NCBI GenBank assembly: GCA_023441055.1
Contig: JAEZQY010000048.1
Span: 33,872-97,871, forward strand
Length of the DNA stretch: 64,000 bases
Direction of reading: 5' to 3'
DNA from: Bacillota bacterium
Lineage (GTDB): Bacteria; Bacillota; Bacilli; Paenibacillales; UBA4045
The notes under the pieces are model-generated. The model worked only from the letters and a program-made list of their open reading frames with translations. It was not told the DNA's origin and did no database searches. The position numbers and the translations under genes were made by a program. Of the stretch, positions 17,917 through 27,287 are shown piece after piece (the stretch's first letter is position 1; each line of letters starts with the position of its first letter).

Positions 17917-17940
17917 ACCGGGCCAATACATCAGCCCGGT
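17917..17940 (-). terminator. Probable terminator after sigA
   Basis: ACCGGGC pairs with GCCCGGT (7 bp, ten-base loop) and the minus-strand continuation is TTTCATG. It begins 11 bases past the sigA stop. The T-run is short, so it may be partial. Confidence 0.55.
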
Positions 17941-17950
17941 TAGAGAATTA

Positions 17951-19072
17951 CTATTCGAGGAAGTCCTTGAGCCGTTTACTGCGGCTTGGATGGCGCAGCT
18001 TGCGAAGCGCCTTCGCTTCAATCTGACGTATACGCTCGCGAGTGACGCCGAACACCTTACCTACTTCCTCCAGCGTCCTGGTTCGCCCATCATCCAATCC
18101 GAATCGCAGCCTGAGTACATTCTCTTCACGTTCAGTTAACGTATCAAGCACATCTTCCAGCTGCTCCTTGAGCAGCTCATAAGCAGCAGCGTCAGCGGGA
18201 GCCAGCGCGTCTTGATCTTCAATGAAGTCGCCTAGATGCGAGTCATCCTCTTCCCCAATAGGTGTCTCAAGCGATACAGGCTCTTGCGCGATCTTCATTA
18301 TCTCGCGAACCTTCTCCGTGCTGAGCTCCATCTCTTGCGCAATTTCCTCAGGTGTAGGCTCACGGCCTAATTCCTGCAGGAGCTGCCTAGAAACCCGAAT
18401 CAATTTATTGATCGTCTCCACCATGTGCACGGGGATTCGAATCGTACGGGCCTGGTCAGCAATCGCGCGCGTAATCGCTTGGCGAATCCACCATGTGGCA
18501 TATGTGCTGAATTTAAAGCCTTTGTCGTGATCGAATTTCTCGACAGCCTTGATCAGACCCATATTCCCTTCCTGAATGAGATCCAGGAAGAGCATACCAC
18601 GGCCGACGTAGCGCTTAGCGATGCTGACAACAAGACGAAGATTCGCCTCCGCCAGTCGACGCTTAGCCTCCTCGTCGCCATTCTCGATCCGTTTAGCCAG
18701 ACCGATCTCCTCAGCTGCAGAGAGGAGGGGCACACGACCAATCTCCTTCAGATACATCCTTACAGGATCATTAATTTTGATACCTGGAGGAAGCGACAGA
18801 TCATCGTCGAATGTGAATTCGTCAGATTCGCGATGGCCTTCCGTATTATTCGACAATTCCTCTTCGCTCTCATTGACCACATCGATGCCCAAATCTGCCA
18901 GCTGCTCGAAGAATTCGTCCATCTGCTCAGGGTCTTGATCGAACGGGCTGAGCCGCTCCATAATGTCCTTGTAGGATAAGGTCGAGCGCTTCTTACCTTG
19001 CTCGATTAATTGCTCCTTTACCTGTTCAAGGGTCAATTCCGTTTCTAAATCAGTATGCTGATCGTTCGCCAT
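17951..19072 (-). CDS. sigA: Primary RNA polymerase sigma factor SigA (RpoD)
   Basis: 373 aa from ATG 19072, close to the 371 aa of B. subtilis. All regions are present in order: an acidic region 1.1, region 1.2 (DPVRMYLKEIGRVPLLS), region 2 with the -10 recognition helix (KGFKFSTYATWWIRQAITRA), region 3, and region 4 with the -35 recognition helix (TLEEVGKVFGVTRERIRQIE). It directs vegetative transcription. It follows dnaG by 81 bases, the conserved dnaG-sigA arrangement. The promoters marked in this window fit its TTGACA/TATAAT preference. Confidence 0.98.
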   Translation of the reverse strand: MANDQHTDLETELTLEQVKEQLIEQGKKRSTLSYKDIMERLSPFDQDPEQMDEFFEQLADLGIDVVNESEEELSNNTEGHRESDEFTFDDDLSLPPGIKINDPVRMYLKEIGRVPLLSAAEEIGLAKRIENGDEEAKRRLAEANLRLVVSIAKRYVGRGMLFLDLIQEGNMGLIKAVEKFDHDKGFKFSTYATWWIRQAITRAIADQARTIRIPVHMVETINKLIRVSRQLLQELGREPTPEEIAQEMELSTEKVREIMKIAQEPVSLETPIGEEDDSHLGDFIEDQDALAPADAAAYELLKEQLEDVLDTLTEREENVLRLRFGLDDGRTRTLEEVGKVFGVTRERIRQIEAKALRKLRHPSRSKRLKDFLE

Positions 19073-19153
19073 AACCTCAAACTCCCTCCACCCTGAGTCT
19101 CCAGACGATTGCAAGTAGGCAGCTTGTCAATTGTCTGTTCTATCCTGAAACCA

Positions 19154-20986
19154 CTAGAGTGATTTCAGTTCTTTCTCCAGGGAAATAATCTCCATTCCTA
19201 ATTGTGCCGCCCTGCGCATGTCGCCGGATCGTTCCGCTTGCTTCTGCTCTTCTTTTATTTGTCTGAGCGCCTGCTGCTTCGGGAACTTCCGGATTTCCTT
19301 TATATAATCATCGATCACTTGCAGGTCGCTGCCACCGTCGGCTTCTGTGAATGAGAGGGCGCTCACGATTGCCGCTAATCTGTCATCATGCAGCTCTGCA
19401 ATAAATCGACTCGGATCCGGGTCATTCCCTTGTGAATAGTAGGCATATAAGTAAGCAGCAATAGCTGCATGGGCCTCAACATTAAATTGATCTGCTAGAT
19501 GCTCTTGTACATATAACGCGACATCCTGATCCTCCAGCATGATCGTAAGCAGCTTCCGTTCCGCATTATGATAAGCGGGCTTTAAGGCGGGGACGCCTTT
19601 CATACCGCTTTCACTCTGCATAACATTATTCCACGATATCTCGTTATTATCCCTATGAGGGGTGTTTTTTTGCATCTGTTGGCGAATTTGGTGCAGTTGT
19701 TCACTTAGAGATTCTATAGAGAACTGATATTCAGTGGACAGCTCCTTCAGGTAATACTCGCGCTCTGTTGGAGCGTTCAGCGCCGCAATAATGCGAAGCG
19801 CCGCTTGAATATACTTCAGCTTGCCGTCATCGGTATGTAGCGCATAGCTCTTCCGCAGGTACAACAGCTTATACTTCACCGCGGAAACCGCGCTTCCTAG
19901 AATCTGCTGACGGAATGCTTCGCCGCCATGCTGGCCGATATAATCATCCGGATCCATGCGATCCGGCAGCAGCGCGACTCGCACCTCACAGCCTTCCTTC
20001 TCCAGCAGCGTCAAGCTCTTGCTGGCAGCCGCCTGTCCAGCTTGGTCGCCGTCATAACAGAGCACAACCTGCTCCGCAAGACGCCGTATCAGCTTCGCGT
20101 GATAATCGGTCAGCGCGGTCCCCATAGTCGCGACACCATTCTCTGTCCCAGTCTCGAATGCTCGCACTGCATCGACATGTCCCTCGAACAGCACAATCGA
20201 TCCGCTCTTCCGAATAGCTGGTCTGGCGCGATGCAAATTGAATAGTGTTCGGCTCTTATTAAAGAGCGGCGTCTCTGATGTATTCATGTACTTGGGCTGC
20301 GCATCTCCCAGACTGCGTCCTGAGAAGGCAATAACGCGGCCTCTTGCATCATGAATCGGGAACATTACGCGGTTTCGGAAGCGGTCGAGGTATCCCCCGC
20401 CTTCAGATCTAGCCGAGATCAATCCACCCTTCTCCATAAGCGGCAGTTGGAACTCATTCTTAGTCAGATAACGAACAAGTGTGTCCCAGCCTTGCGGCGC
20501 ATAGCCAATCTGGAAATCATCCATCCACTTATCTGTGAATCCACGATCTCGCAAATACTGCATAGCCTGATTGCCTTCACTGGTATTCTTCAATACATAG
20601 TGATAAATCTTAGCCGCAAGCTCATGCCCATTAATAATGGCGTCTCGTTCTCTCTGCTCCTCCGTCTCTTCCTGTGGCGCATCGGACCAATCATGGACGA
20701 TGCTCGCTTCCTCAGCCAGCTCGCGGACAGCCTCGGGGAAGCTGTAGCCCTCAACCTCCATCACGAACTTGATAACTGATCCCCCAGCTCCGCAGCCGAA
20801 GCAACGGTAGATCTGCTTCTCGGCTGATACATTAAAGGATGGCGTCTTCTCGGAGTGAAACGGACATAGCCCGATCCAGTTACGGCCTTGTTTGGAGAGG
20901 TGTACGTACTTGCCGACGACTTCCACAATGTCATGGTGCTTCAGCACAGCTGATATTACTTCATCTGGAATTCTACCTAATCGCAT
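19154..20986 (-). CDS. dnaG: DNA primase DnaG
   Basis: 610 aa. The N-terminal CHC2 zinc finger (LCPFHSEKTPSFNVS then YRCFGCGAGG, about residues 40-69) binds template DNA. The catalytic core contains the TOPRIM domain (IVLFEGHVDAVRAFETG and VVLCYDGDQAGQAA, about 265-325). The C-terminal helicase-binding region, rich in Gln and Glu, docks with the replicative helicase. It makes RNA primers at the fork. AGGTGAG precedes the start. rpsU, which often heads this operon in other bacteria, is 13 kb upstream, on the same strand. Confidence 0.97.
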   Translation of the reverse strand: MRLGRIPDEVISAVLKHHDIVEVVGKYVHLSKQGRNWIGLCPFHSEKTPSFNVSAEKQIYRCFGCGAGGSVIKFVMEVEGYSFPEAVRELAEEASIVHDWSDAPQEETEEQRERDAIINGHELAAKIYHYVLKNTSEGNQAMQYLRDRGFTDKWMDDFQIGYAPQGWDTLVRYLTKNEFQLPLMEKGGLISARSEGGGYLDRFRNRVMFPIHDARGRVIAFSGRSLGDAQPKYMNTSETPLFNKSRTLFNLHRARPAIRKSGSIVLFEGHVDAVRAFETGTENGVATMGTALTDYHAKLIRRLAEQVVLCYDGDQAGQAAASKSLTLLEKEGCEVRVALLPDRMDPDDYIGQHGGEAFRQQILGSAVSAVKYKLLYLRKSYALHTDDGKLKYIQAALRIIAALNAPTEREYYLKELSTEYQFSIESLSEQLHQIRQQMQKNTPHRDNNEISWNNVMQSESGMKGVPALKPAYHNAERKLLTIMLEDQDVALYVQEHLADQFNVEAHAAIAAYLYAYYSQGNDPDPSRFIAELHDDRLAAIVSALSFTEADGGSDLQVIDDYIKEIRKFPKQQALRQIKEEQKQAERSGDMRRAAQLGMEIISLEKELKSL

Positions 20987-21028
20987 TCGTTACTCACCTA
21001 CATCCTGAATGCCACGTATTACTATTCG

Positions 21029-21511
21029 CTAGTTACTATCATTCTCCTGCAACTGTTCTAAAACTTTTGTCAGAGTTTGTAGAAAATTATTTCGATCCTC
21101 CGCTGTAAAGGGGCGAGGACCCTTGGCGTACTTGCCGCCGCGGCGCTGCTTGGCTAGGTGGTGTCTTCGCTCAAGCAAGAAATCGATAGTCTCGTTCGTA
21201 TACGTCTGACCGCGATTCGATAATGCAATGGCTCCCTTGGCAAGACCGATAGAGGCTAGACCGAAGTCCTGTGTCACCACAATATCTCCGCGATTAACGC
21301 GATTGGAGATGTACAGGTCTACAGACTGATCCGAACGGTCAACCTGTACGACTACGACAGACTCCATCTCTGGCATCGCATGATCGTAGGAAGCGACCAT
21401 CCAGACCGGGACACCGAACCGTCTGCCGGCAGAGACAATCTCTGGCTTGACGGGACAGGCGTCAGCGTCCACGATAATCTTCATCGGCTCAGCACTTATC
21501 GCAATCACCAT
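21029..21511 (-). CDS. YaiI/YqxD family protein (DUF188)
   Basis: 160 aa if read from ATG 21511. The ATG at 21484 gives a protein starting MKIIVDADACPVKPEI, closer to relatives; neither start has a convincing ribosome site. The PIN-like DUF188 signature is clear: VDADACPVK near the start, and VVTQDFGLASIGLAKGA in the middle (about residues 87-103), then NRGQTYTNETID and RRGGKYAKGPRPFT. Function is unknown; the PIN-like fold suggests nuclease ancestry. It sits between dnaG and glyS, where B. subtilis has other genes (yqfL and ccpN). Confidence 0.88.
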   Translation of the reverse strand: MVIAISAEPMKIIVDADACPVKPEIVSAGRRFGVPVWMVASYDHAMPEMESVVVVQVDRSDQSVDLYISNRVNRGDIVVTQDFGLASIGLAKGAIALSNRGQTYTNETIDFLLERRHHLAKQRRGGKYAKGPRPFTAEDRNNFLQTLTKVLEQLQENDSN

Positions 21512-21618
21512 ATTTCATGAGGAATTCTTCCTATCTTAACTATATTACGATACGTGGCCCCTAAATTCCTTCCTGAGCGCCTGTATTATTGTGAATTTGC
21601 ATCACTAGCAGGCAATGA

Positions 21619-23691
21619 TTACCACACGATTCGAGTGAAATCCGCGAATCGGCGTATATCCTTAGATATAGCTAGAAGCAGGGACAGCCTCGACGCCCGA
21701 AGCGCGCTGTCATCTGTCATCACCATAACAGCTTCGAAGTAAGCATTAATCGGATCCTTGAGCGTAGCGAGCAGACGGAGCGCATCATGCGCCTCGCCTC
21801 CAGCAAGCAGATCCGCATAGCGACTGTGTACAGACTGCCACGCGTTCAATAATTCATGCTCCGCTTGCTCCTGGAACAGACTCGATTCCACATCCCCAGT
21901 CTCATGCTTGGCAGCTAGATTGCACACTCGCGTCCAAGCATCGATAACCGGCTTGACTTCGTCAGCCTCTAGGAAGGATGCGATTGCATGCGCCTTCCGG
22001 ATAACGGCTGGCACATCCGATATCCCGCTGTCCATAACCGCATCCGCGATGTCATACCTGACCTTGTCGGCGAGTACATTCTTAATGCGCAGACCGAAGA
22101 AATCAGTAAGATCATTGATAATTTCAGCCTTGACCCGCTTGAGCGGCTTACTCTGAGCATGGATCTCCAGAGACTCCTCGAATAATTGATCCAGCGTAAT
22201 GGGCAGCTGATAATCAAGCAGAATTTGTACGATCCCGGCTGCCTGACGGCGCAGCGCGTAAGGGTCCTGCGAGCCTGTCGGAATGATACCGAGCGAGAAG
22301 CTGCCTGCAATGACGTCCATCTTATCCGCGATGCTCACGATTGCCGCTACCATCGTTGACGGAGACTTATCGCCAGCGTGACGTGGATTATAATGTTCAT
22401 TCACAGCAGTCGCAACGATTTCATGCTCTCCGAGCTTGCGTGCATAATCCTCACCCATAATGCCTTGCAGCTCAGGAAACTCATAGACCATCTGTGTCAC
22501 CAGATCGAATTTGCAAATTTGCGCGGCACGATTCACATGCTGCTTCTCATCAGCGGAGATGCCAGCCAGCTCGCTGATGCGCTCAGCCAAGCCTTCAATC
22601 CGACGCACCTTATCCGCGATAGTGCCCAGCTCTTCATGGAACACAATCGTCTCCAGCTTGCCAAGCGCTGTATCGATCGGCAGCTTCTGATCTTCTTCGT
22701 AGAAGAACTTCGCGTCCGACAGACGCGCGCGCAGCACCTTCTCATTGCCCCGTGCTACCTGCTCAATAGACAACGCATCCCCATTCCGCACCGTTACAAA
22801 ATAAGGCTGAAGCGCGCCATGCTGATCCAGCACCGGGAAGTACCGCTGATGCTCGCGCATCGATGTAATGAGCACCTCCTGCGGGATGCTGAGGAAGGCG
22901 GGATCGAATGTGCCGTATAGTGCCGTAGGATATTCGACGAGGAATAGCACTTCCTCCAATAGATCATCCTTCACCGCGATCGTCCATCCCTGCTCACTGG
23001 CGAGCTGATCAATCTGACTGCTGATCAATTGCCGACGCTCGTCTATGTCAGCGATGACAAATTGTTGACGCAGCAGTTCAACATAGCGCTCCGGCTCAGA
23101 GATCACCACATCCGTTCCGAGGAATCGATGTCCCTTACTCGTTCTGCCAGCGGCAACGCCAGTTATCGTCATTGGGATAACATCCGTGCCGAACAGGGCG
23201 ACCAGCCATCGTATCGGGCGCGCGAATTTCATCTCATTCGCGCCCCAGCGCATATTCTTAGGGAAGGTCATAGCGTGTATCAGCGAAGTTAGACCCTCTG
23301 ATAGCAGCTCCTGTGTTCGTTCGCCGACTCCGCTCTTCCTCGCGAATACATATTCTGTCCCAGCCAGTTCCTTCACATACAAGTCGCTGGGATCTACGCC
23401 CTGGCTGCGAGCGAAGCCCTGTGCAGCCTTGCTCCAGCTGCCCTGATCATCCAGCGCGATCTTCTTGGAAGGCCCCTTGACCTCCTCAGAGATATCCGCC
23501 TGCTTCTCAGCTACACCCGCTGCGAGCACGGCAAGACGCCTAGGTGTTGCATATAGCTGTATGCTTGAATAGGGAATGCGCGATTCCTCCAGCCACTTCC
23601 TCAGCTTCTGTTCCAGCTGCTCTACAGCTCCGCGAATGAAGCGAGCCGGAACTTCTTCAAGTCCGATCTCCAGCAAGAGTGTTCTAGTCAT
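21619..23691 (-). CDS. glyS: Glycyl-tRNA synthetase beta subunit
   Basis: 690 aa, the usual length. It begins LLLEIGLEEVPARFIRGA, the conserved beta-subunit head, and contains the HD-like core (EHEIVATAVNEHYNPRHAGD, about residues 380-399) and a C-terminal helical, anticodon-binding-type region. With GlyQ it forms the alpha2-beta2 enzyme that charges tRNA-Gly. The start overlaps the glyQ stop by eight bases with GGGGGAG ahead, so the subunits are coupled. Expression is governed by the T-box before glyQ. Confidence 0.97.
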   Translation of the reverse strand: MTRTLLLEIGLEEVPARFIRGAVEQLEQKLRKWLEESRIPYSSIQLYATPRRLAVLAAGVAEKQADISEEVKGPSKKIALDDQGSWSKAAQGFARSQGVDPSDLYVKELAGTEYVFARKSGVGERTQELLSEGLTSLIHAMTFPKNMRWGANEMKFARPIRWLVALFGTDVIPMTITGVAAGRTSKGHRFLGTDVVISEPERYVELLRQQFVIADIDERRQLISSQIDQLASEQGWTIAVKDDLLEEVLFLVEYPTALYGTFDPAFLSIPQEVLITSMREHQRYFPVLDQHGALQPYFVTVRNGDALSIEQVARGNEKVLRARLSDAKFFYEEDQKLPIDTALGKLETIVFHEELGTIADKVRRIEGLAERISELAGISADEKQHVNRAAQICKFDLVTQMVYEFPELQGIMGEDYARKLGEHEIVATAVNEHYNPRHAGDKSPSTMVAAIVSIADKMDVIAGSFSLGIIPTGSQDPYALRRQAAGIVQILLDYQLPITLDQLFEESLEIHAQSKPLKRVKAEIINDLTDFFGLRIKNVLADKVRYDIADAVMDSGISDVPAVIRKAHAIASFLEADEVKPVIDAWTRVCNLAAKHETGDVESSLFQEQAEHELLNAWQSVHSRYADLLAGGEAHDALRLLATLKDPINAYFEAVMVMTDDSALRASRLSLLLAISKDIRRFADFTRIVW

Positions 23692-24574
23692 GACGAATCT
23701 CCCCCTTCCGATTAGCCAGCGGGAATCCGAGCCGCTCCCGCTCCTCTAGATAAGTATGCGCGATCTGTCTGGCCAGATTACGCACGCGCATAATGTAGCC
23801 GGTCCTTTCAGTCACGCTGATCGCGCCGCGCGCATCCAGTAGATTGAAGGCATGTGAACACTTCAGCACATAATCATAAGCCGGGAACACCAGCTTCTCC
23901 GCCATCGCCCGCTTAGCCTCTTCCTCATACGTGCTGAAGAGCTGGAACAGCATCTTCGCGTCTGACACCTCGAAGGTGTACTTAGAATGCTCATACTCCG
24001 CCTGGTGGAACACATCGCCGTACGTGATTCCGTCCACCCACTCAAGCTCGTATACATTCTCCTTATCCTGCATATAAGAAGCTAAGCGCTCTAGACCATA
24101 AGTAATCTCGACCGCGACCGGATTCACATCAATCCCGCCCACTTGCTGGAAGTAAGTGAATTGCGTAACCTCCATGCCGTCCAGCCACACCTCCCAGCCC
24201 AGTCCCCATGCACCGAGTGTAGGCGCCTCCCAATTATCCTCTACGAAGCGAATATCATGATGGAGCGGATCAATGCCCAGCTTCACCAAGCTCTCCAGGT
24301 ACAGCTCCTGAATGTTGTCTGGCGAGGGCTTCATAATCACTTGAAATTGATGATGCTGATACAATCGATTCGGATTCTCGCCATAGCGACCGTCCGCAGG
24401 TCGCCGGGAAGGCTCGACATAAGCCACATTCCAAGGCTCAGGACCAATACTGCGCAGGAAGGTCATTGGATTCATCGTACCCGCGCCCTTCTCCACATCA
24501 TATGGCTGTACAATCAAGCAATTCTGCCCAGCCCAGAAGTCTTGCAGCGTTAAGATCATTTGTTGAAAATTCAT
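23684..24574 (-). CDS. glyQ: Glycyl-tRNA synthetase alpha subunit
   Basis: 296 aa from ATG 24574, with GGAGG nine bases upstream; the longer frame to 24613 runs into the T-box terminator region and is not used. It is a class II synthetase catalytic subunit: MILTLQDFWAGQNCLIVQPY, EPSRRPADGRYGENPNRLYQ (alpha-subunit signature, about residues 59-78), LGAWGLGWEVWLDGMEVTQF and QQVGGIDVNPVAVEITYGLE. It activates glycine, while the beta subunit recognises tRNA. It is the first gene after the T-box. Confidence 0.97.
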   Translation of the reverse strand: MNFQQMILTLQDFWAGQNCLIVQPYDVEKGAGTMNPMTFLRSIGPEPWNVAYVEPSRRPADGRYGENPNRLYQHHQFQVIMKPSPDNIQELYLESLVKLGIDPLHHDIRFVEDNWEAPTLGAWGLGWEVWLDGMEVTQFTYFQQVGGIDVNPVAVEITYGLERLASYMQDKENVYELEWVDGITYGDVFHQAEYEHSKYTFEVSDAKMLFQLFSTYEEEAKRAMAEKLVFPAYDYVLKCSHAFNLLDARGAISVTERTGYIMRVRNLARQIAHTYLEERERLGFPLANRKGEIRHD

Positions 24575-24623
24575 ACGATCATTCCTCCGTGAGATCGGCA
24601 TAGGGATGCGCATTTCGATGCAT

Positions 24624-24831
24624 AAAAACTCCCGTCCCTATGTCGGTAATTGACATAGGGACGGGAGTTGTCTCCCGCGGTTCCACCCTACTTGACGAGT
24701 GCTGAAGCACCCATCCACTCTTCAATGAGCAGCACTCAGAAGCGCCTTCGTTGACATTACGGCACCGGGCTCCCACCAATATCCCGGCTCTCTGTAGTCG
24801 TTATAGTCAAGTACTCTTCTTCATCAACGCG
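24624..24831 (-). promoter_or_regulatory. Glycine T-box riboswitch (glyQS leader)
   Basis: The minus-strand leader has a stem I region (from about 24831) with an AGTA-type bulge and a GA-rich motif, a candidate GGC glycine specifier (24746-24744), and the T-box antiterminator core AGGGTGGAACCGCGGGAG. The core carries TGGA, which complements the UCCA end expected of tRNA-Gly. It ends in a strong terminator: a 17-bp stem ACTCCCGTCCCTATGTC/GACATAGGGACGGGAGT with TTTTTAT (24668-24622). Uncharged tRNA-Gly should stabilise the antiterminator and switch glyQS on. Confidence 0.93.
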
Positions 24832-24860
24832 CTGTGTATACATCTTATTGACTAGATTGC

Positions 24861-24890
24861 ATTATAGCATGATTCCGATGTCCTAGTCAA
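24861..24890 (-). promoter_or_regulatory. SigA promoter of glyQS
   Basis: -35 TTGACT (24890-24885), 18-base spacer, -10 TATAAT (24866-24861) with extended TGC. The predicted start is about 20 bases before stem I of the T-box. The -35 lies seven bases past the recO stop. Confidence 0.85.
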
Positions 24891-24897
24891 AGTCGGT

Positions 24898-25647
24898 TCA
24901 CTGCTCATAACGCTCCAACTGCTCAATAACCTGCAGCGTACGCCATGGAATGCCCACATGGGTATCCATCCAGCGCCTCAACACCGCGCGAACGACGGCC
25001 TTCGTCTCTGGCTTTAGCTCAATCTTGCCCAGCCGGGCCAGATCCATCCGACTGAACAGACGAAGCAGCTTCAATGCGGTCTCGCCGACATGAGCTGAAT
25101 CCTTAGCCTTGCTCTGACATCGAGCGCACAGAATACCGCCTGCCTGATAACCGATTACAGGATAGTCCGTCTCTTCTTCGCAGCTTGCGCATCGATCCAG
25201 GTTAGGGGCATACCCGGCAATTGCTAGAATCTTCATCTCATAGAGATGCGTAATCACTTGAGCATCCTTGCCGTCAGACAATGCTGCCATCGCATGCTTG
25301 AATTGACGATACAGATAGGGCTGCGGATCCTGCTCGCCTGTCAAGCGATCCGTCATCTCGGCCATATAAGCCGCATAAGCGGATAGTAACAGATCTTCCC
25401 GCAACCCCTGATAACTGATGAGCACTTCTGCATGATTCAGATTGCCCAGTTGCTGCCCCGTGCGGTAGAATACATATTCTCCGTACGTGAGCAGCTGCGA
25501 TGCTGCCGCATAGCGGCTGTTCAGCTTCTTCGCCCCGCGCGCCATTACACCCAGCTTGCCATACTGTTCTGTGAATAATGTAATAATTTTATTGCCTTCC
25601 CCGTAATCCGTGCTGCGGATGACGATGCCTTCCACCCGGAATAACAC
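24898..25647 (-). CDS. recO: DNA repair protein RecO
   Basis: 249 aa from a GTG at 25647 with GGGGGAAG upstream. An N-terminal OB fold (VEGIVIRSTDYGEGNKIITL, then KLGVMARGAKKLNSRY) precedes a helical domain with a zinc site made of CASCEE and CARCQS (about residues 153-158 and 175-180). RecO anneals single strands and helps load RecA with RecF and RecR. Position before glyQS and after yqzL matches B. subtilis era-recO order. Confidence 0.95.
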   Translation of the reverse strand: MLFRVEGIVIRSTDYGEGNKIITLFTEQYGKLGVMARGAKKLNSRYAAASQLLTYGEYVFYRTGQQLGNLNHAEVLISYQGLREDLLLSAYAAYMAEMTDRLTGEQDPQPYLYRQFKHAMAALSDGKDAQVITHLYEMKILAIAGYAPNLDRCASCEEETDYPVIGYQAGGILCARCQSKAKDSAHVGETALKLLRLFSRMDLARLGKIELKPETKAVVRAVLRRWMDTHVGIPWRTLQVIEQLERYEQ

Positions 25648-25689
25648 GATGATCGCTTCCCCCAGCCCATATCAGCTACTGAAATGCCG

Positions 25690-25842
25690 TCATAAGATCG
25701 TATCAGACCCGTACTCTTCCTCTTCTTCTAACCATTCTTCAAGCTCCTGATCCTCATCACCTGTGCGATGAATATCCTTATACAGCAGATAAGCATCCAC
25801 ATCTCCAGTCAGTGTAAAATACTTCCACGACAACCATCGCAT
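25690..25842 (-). CDS. yqzL: YqzL family small protein
   Basis: 50 aa, ATG 25842 to TGA 25690; AAAGGATGG lies upstream. It reads MRWLSWKYFTLTGDVDAYLL, then YKDI, then an acidic tail. The pattern (W)KxFxxTGxxDAYLLYKxI is the YqzL family signature, and the position between era and recO is the same as in B. subtilis. Function is unknown. The acidic, Glu-rich tail of about 20 residues is longer than usual in my memory of the family. Confidence 0.82.
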   Translation of the reverse strand: MRWLSWKYFTLTGDVDAYLLYKDIHRTGDEDQELEEWLEEEEEYGSDTIL

Positions 25843-25960
25843 TCGTATTCCATCCTTTCTCCCTTGGACATGACAGCATGCTTGTCATAGCCATTAGGAT
25901 GCGGCAATACGAATAGAAGTATGTGTTGGAATTACTTGCATCATGCGGTATTCAGCTGCA

Positions 25961-26860
25961 TTAATCGTTCTTGAAGCCGAGATCCTTCAGGACGCGATCT
26001 TGGTTGCGCCAATCCTTCTTCACCTTCACCCACAGCTCGAGGAAGATCTTGGATCCCAGCAGACGCTCGATATCAAGCCGCGCTAGTTGGCCTACCTGCT
26101 TGAGCAGCGCCCCCTGCTTGCCGATGACGATCCCCTTCTGCGAAGCGCGTTCAACGTAGATCACAGCAGAGATGCTCACAATGCCATTATCCTCGACTCG
26201 CATGTCCTCGATCGCGACTGCAACGGAATGCGGAATCTCCTCATGAGTGAGATGTAGAATCTTCTCGCGCACCAGCTCTGCGCAGATGAATTGCTCCGGA
26301 TGATCGGTCACTTGATCGTCCGGATAATATTGCGGTCCTTCATCCAGATATCCGCTGATTACATTCAGCAAGGTTGATACATTGTTCCCGTTAAGCGCGG
26401 AGATCGGCACGAATTCCGCGAATTCGTACAAGGCTTGATAAGAGGCGATAATGGGCAGCAGATCCTCCGGATGCACCTTGTCGATCTTATTCAGCACGAG
26501 GAAGACCGGTGTCTTCGTACCCTTCAGCTGCTCAATAATAAACTTATCCCCTGCGCCCAAGCCATCTGCCGCATCGACCAGGAGTAGAATTACATCCACC
26601 TCTTCCAGCGCAGAGGATGCTTCCTTATTCAAGTACTCCCCCAGCTTGGACTTCGGCTTGTGAATCCCTGGTGTATCCAGGAACACGATCTGGACCTCAT
26701 CTGTCGTGTAGACCCCGTGTATCTTATTGCGCGTCGTCTGTGCCTTATCGGACATGATGGCAACCTTCTGCCCCAGCATCTGGTTCATCATGGTGGATTT
26801 GCCTACATTGGGACGACCGATAATCGCCGCGAACCCGCTGCGGAATGCTGACTTCTTCAT
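25961..26860 (-). CDS. era: GTPase Era
   Basis: 299 aa. G domain: P-loop GRPNVGKST (about residues 15-23), LDTPGIHKPKSKLGEYLNK (switch II, DxxG) and NKID. The C-terminal KH domain carries the VIGKQGALLKQVGQLARLDI loop. Era binds the 3' end of 16S rRNA and promotes small-subunit maturation. It follows cdd by seven bases, and AGGAGC precedes ATG. Confidence 0.97.
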   Translation of the reverse strand: MKKSAFRSGFAAIIGRPNVGKSTMMNQMLGQKVAIMSDKAQTTRNKIHGVYTTDEVQIVFLDTPGIHKPKSKLGEYLNKEASSALEEVDVILLLVDAADGLGAGDKFIIEQLKGTKTPVFLVLNKIDKVHPEDLLPIIASYQALYEFAEFVPISALNGNNVSTLLNVISGYLDEGPQYYPDDQVTDHPEQFICAELVREKILHLTHEEIPHSVAVAIEDMRVEDNGIVSISAVIYVERASQKGIVIGKQGALLKQVGQLARLDIERLLGSKIFLELWVKVKKDWRNQDRVLKDLGFKND

Positions 26861-26867
26861 GATCGGA

Positions 26868-27287
26868 CTAGCTCCTATTCTGCTCCGTATTTAACGCTTC
26901 ACTGGTGAACGCTCCCGGCAGGAGCTCTGCTACGGTCGTCGTCACCCATTGATTCTGTAAATTTCCCAGCCAGATCGGCATATCCGGCGGACACAGCTCG
27001 ACAATCACCTGTCTGCACACCCCGCATGGCGTAATCGGCTGAGCCGTATCTGCGACTACAGCCATCGCGACGAAGCCGCCGCTCTTCACACCGTCTGCAA
27101 TTGCGCGGAAGAGCGCAGTCCGTTCCGCGCAATTCGTAGGTCCATATGCGGCATTCTCGATGTTGCATCCAGCATGAATGACACCATGCTCATCGCATAC
27201 AGCCGCGCCAACACGGAACTGTGAATAAGGCACATACGCATGATTGCGCACTTGCACCGCAGACTGGATCAGAGCTTCCCTGTCCAT
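26868..27287 (-). CDS. cdd: Cytidine deaminase
   Basis: 139 aa from ATG 27287, with GGGAGGGG upstream; a longer frame to 27383 lies inside dgkA. The zinc/catalytic motifs are NCAERTALF (Cys ligand and the catalytic Glu) and TPCGVCRQV (two Cys ligands), as in the short homotetrameric enzyme. VGAAVCDEHGVIHAGCNIEN is also typical. It converts cytidine and deoxycytidine to uridine and deoxyuridine in pyrimidine salvage. The start overlaps the dgkA stop by 19 bases, so it is translated with that gene. Confidence 0.95.
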   Translation of the reverse strand: MDREALIQSAVQVRNHAYVPYSQFRVGAAVCDEHGVIHAGCNIENAAYGPTNCAERTALFRAIADGVKSGGFVAMAVVADTAQPITPCGVCRQVIVELCPPDMPIWLGNLQNQWVTTTVAELLPGAFTSEALNTEQNRS

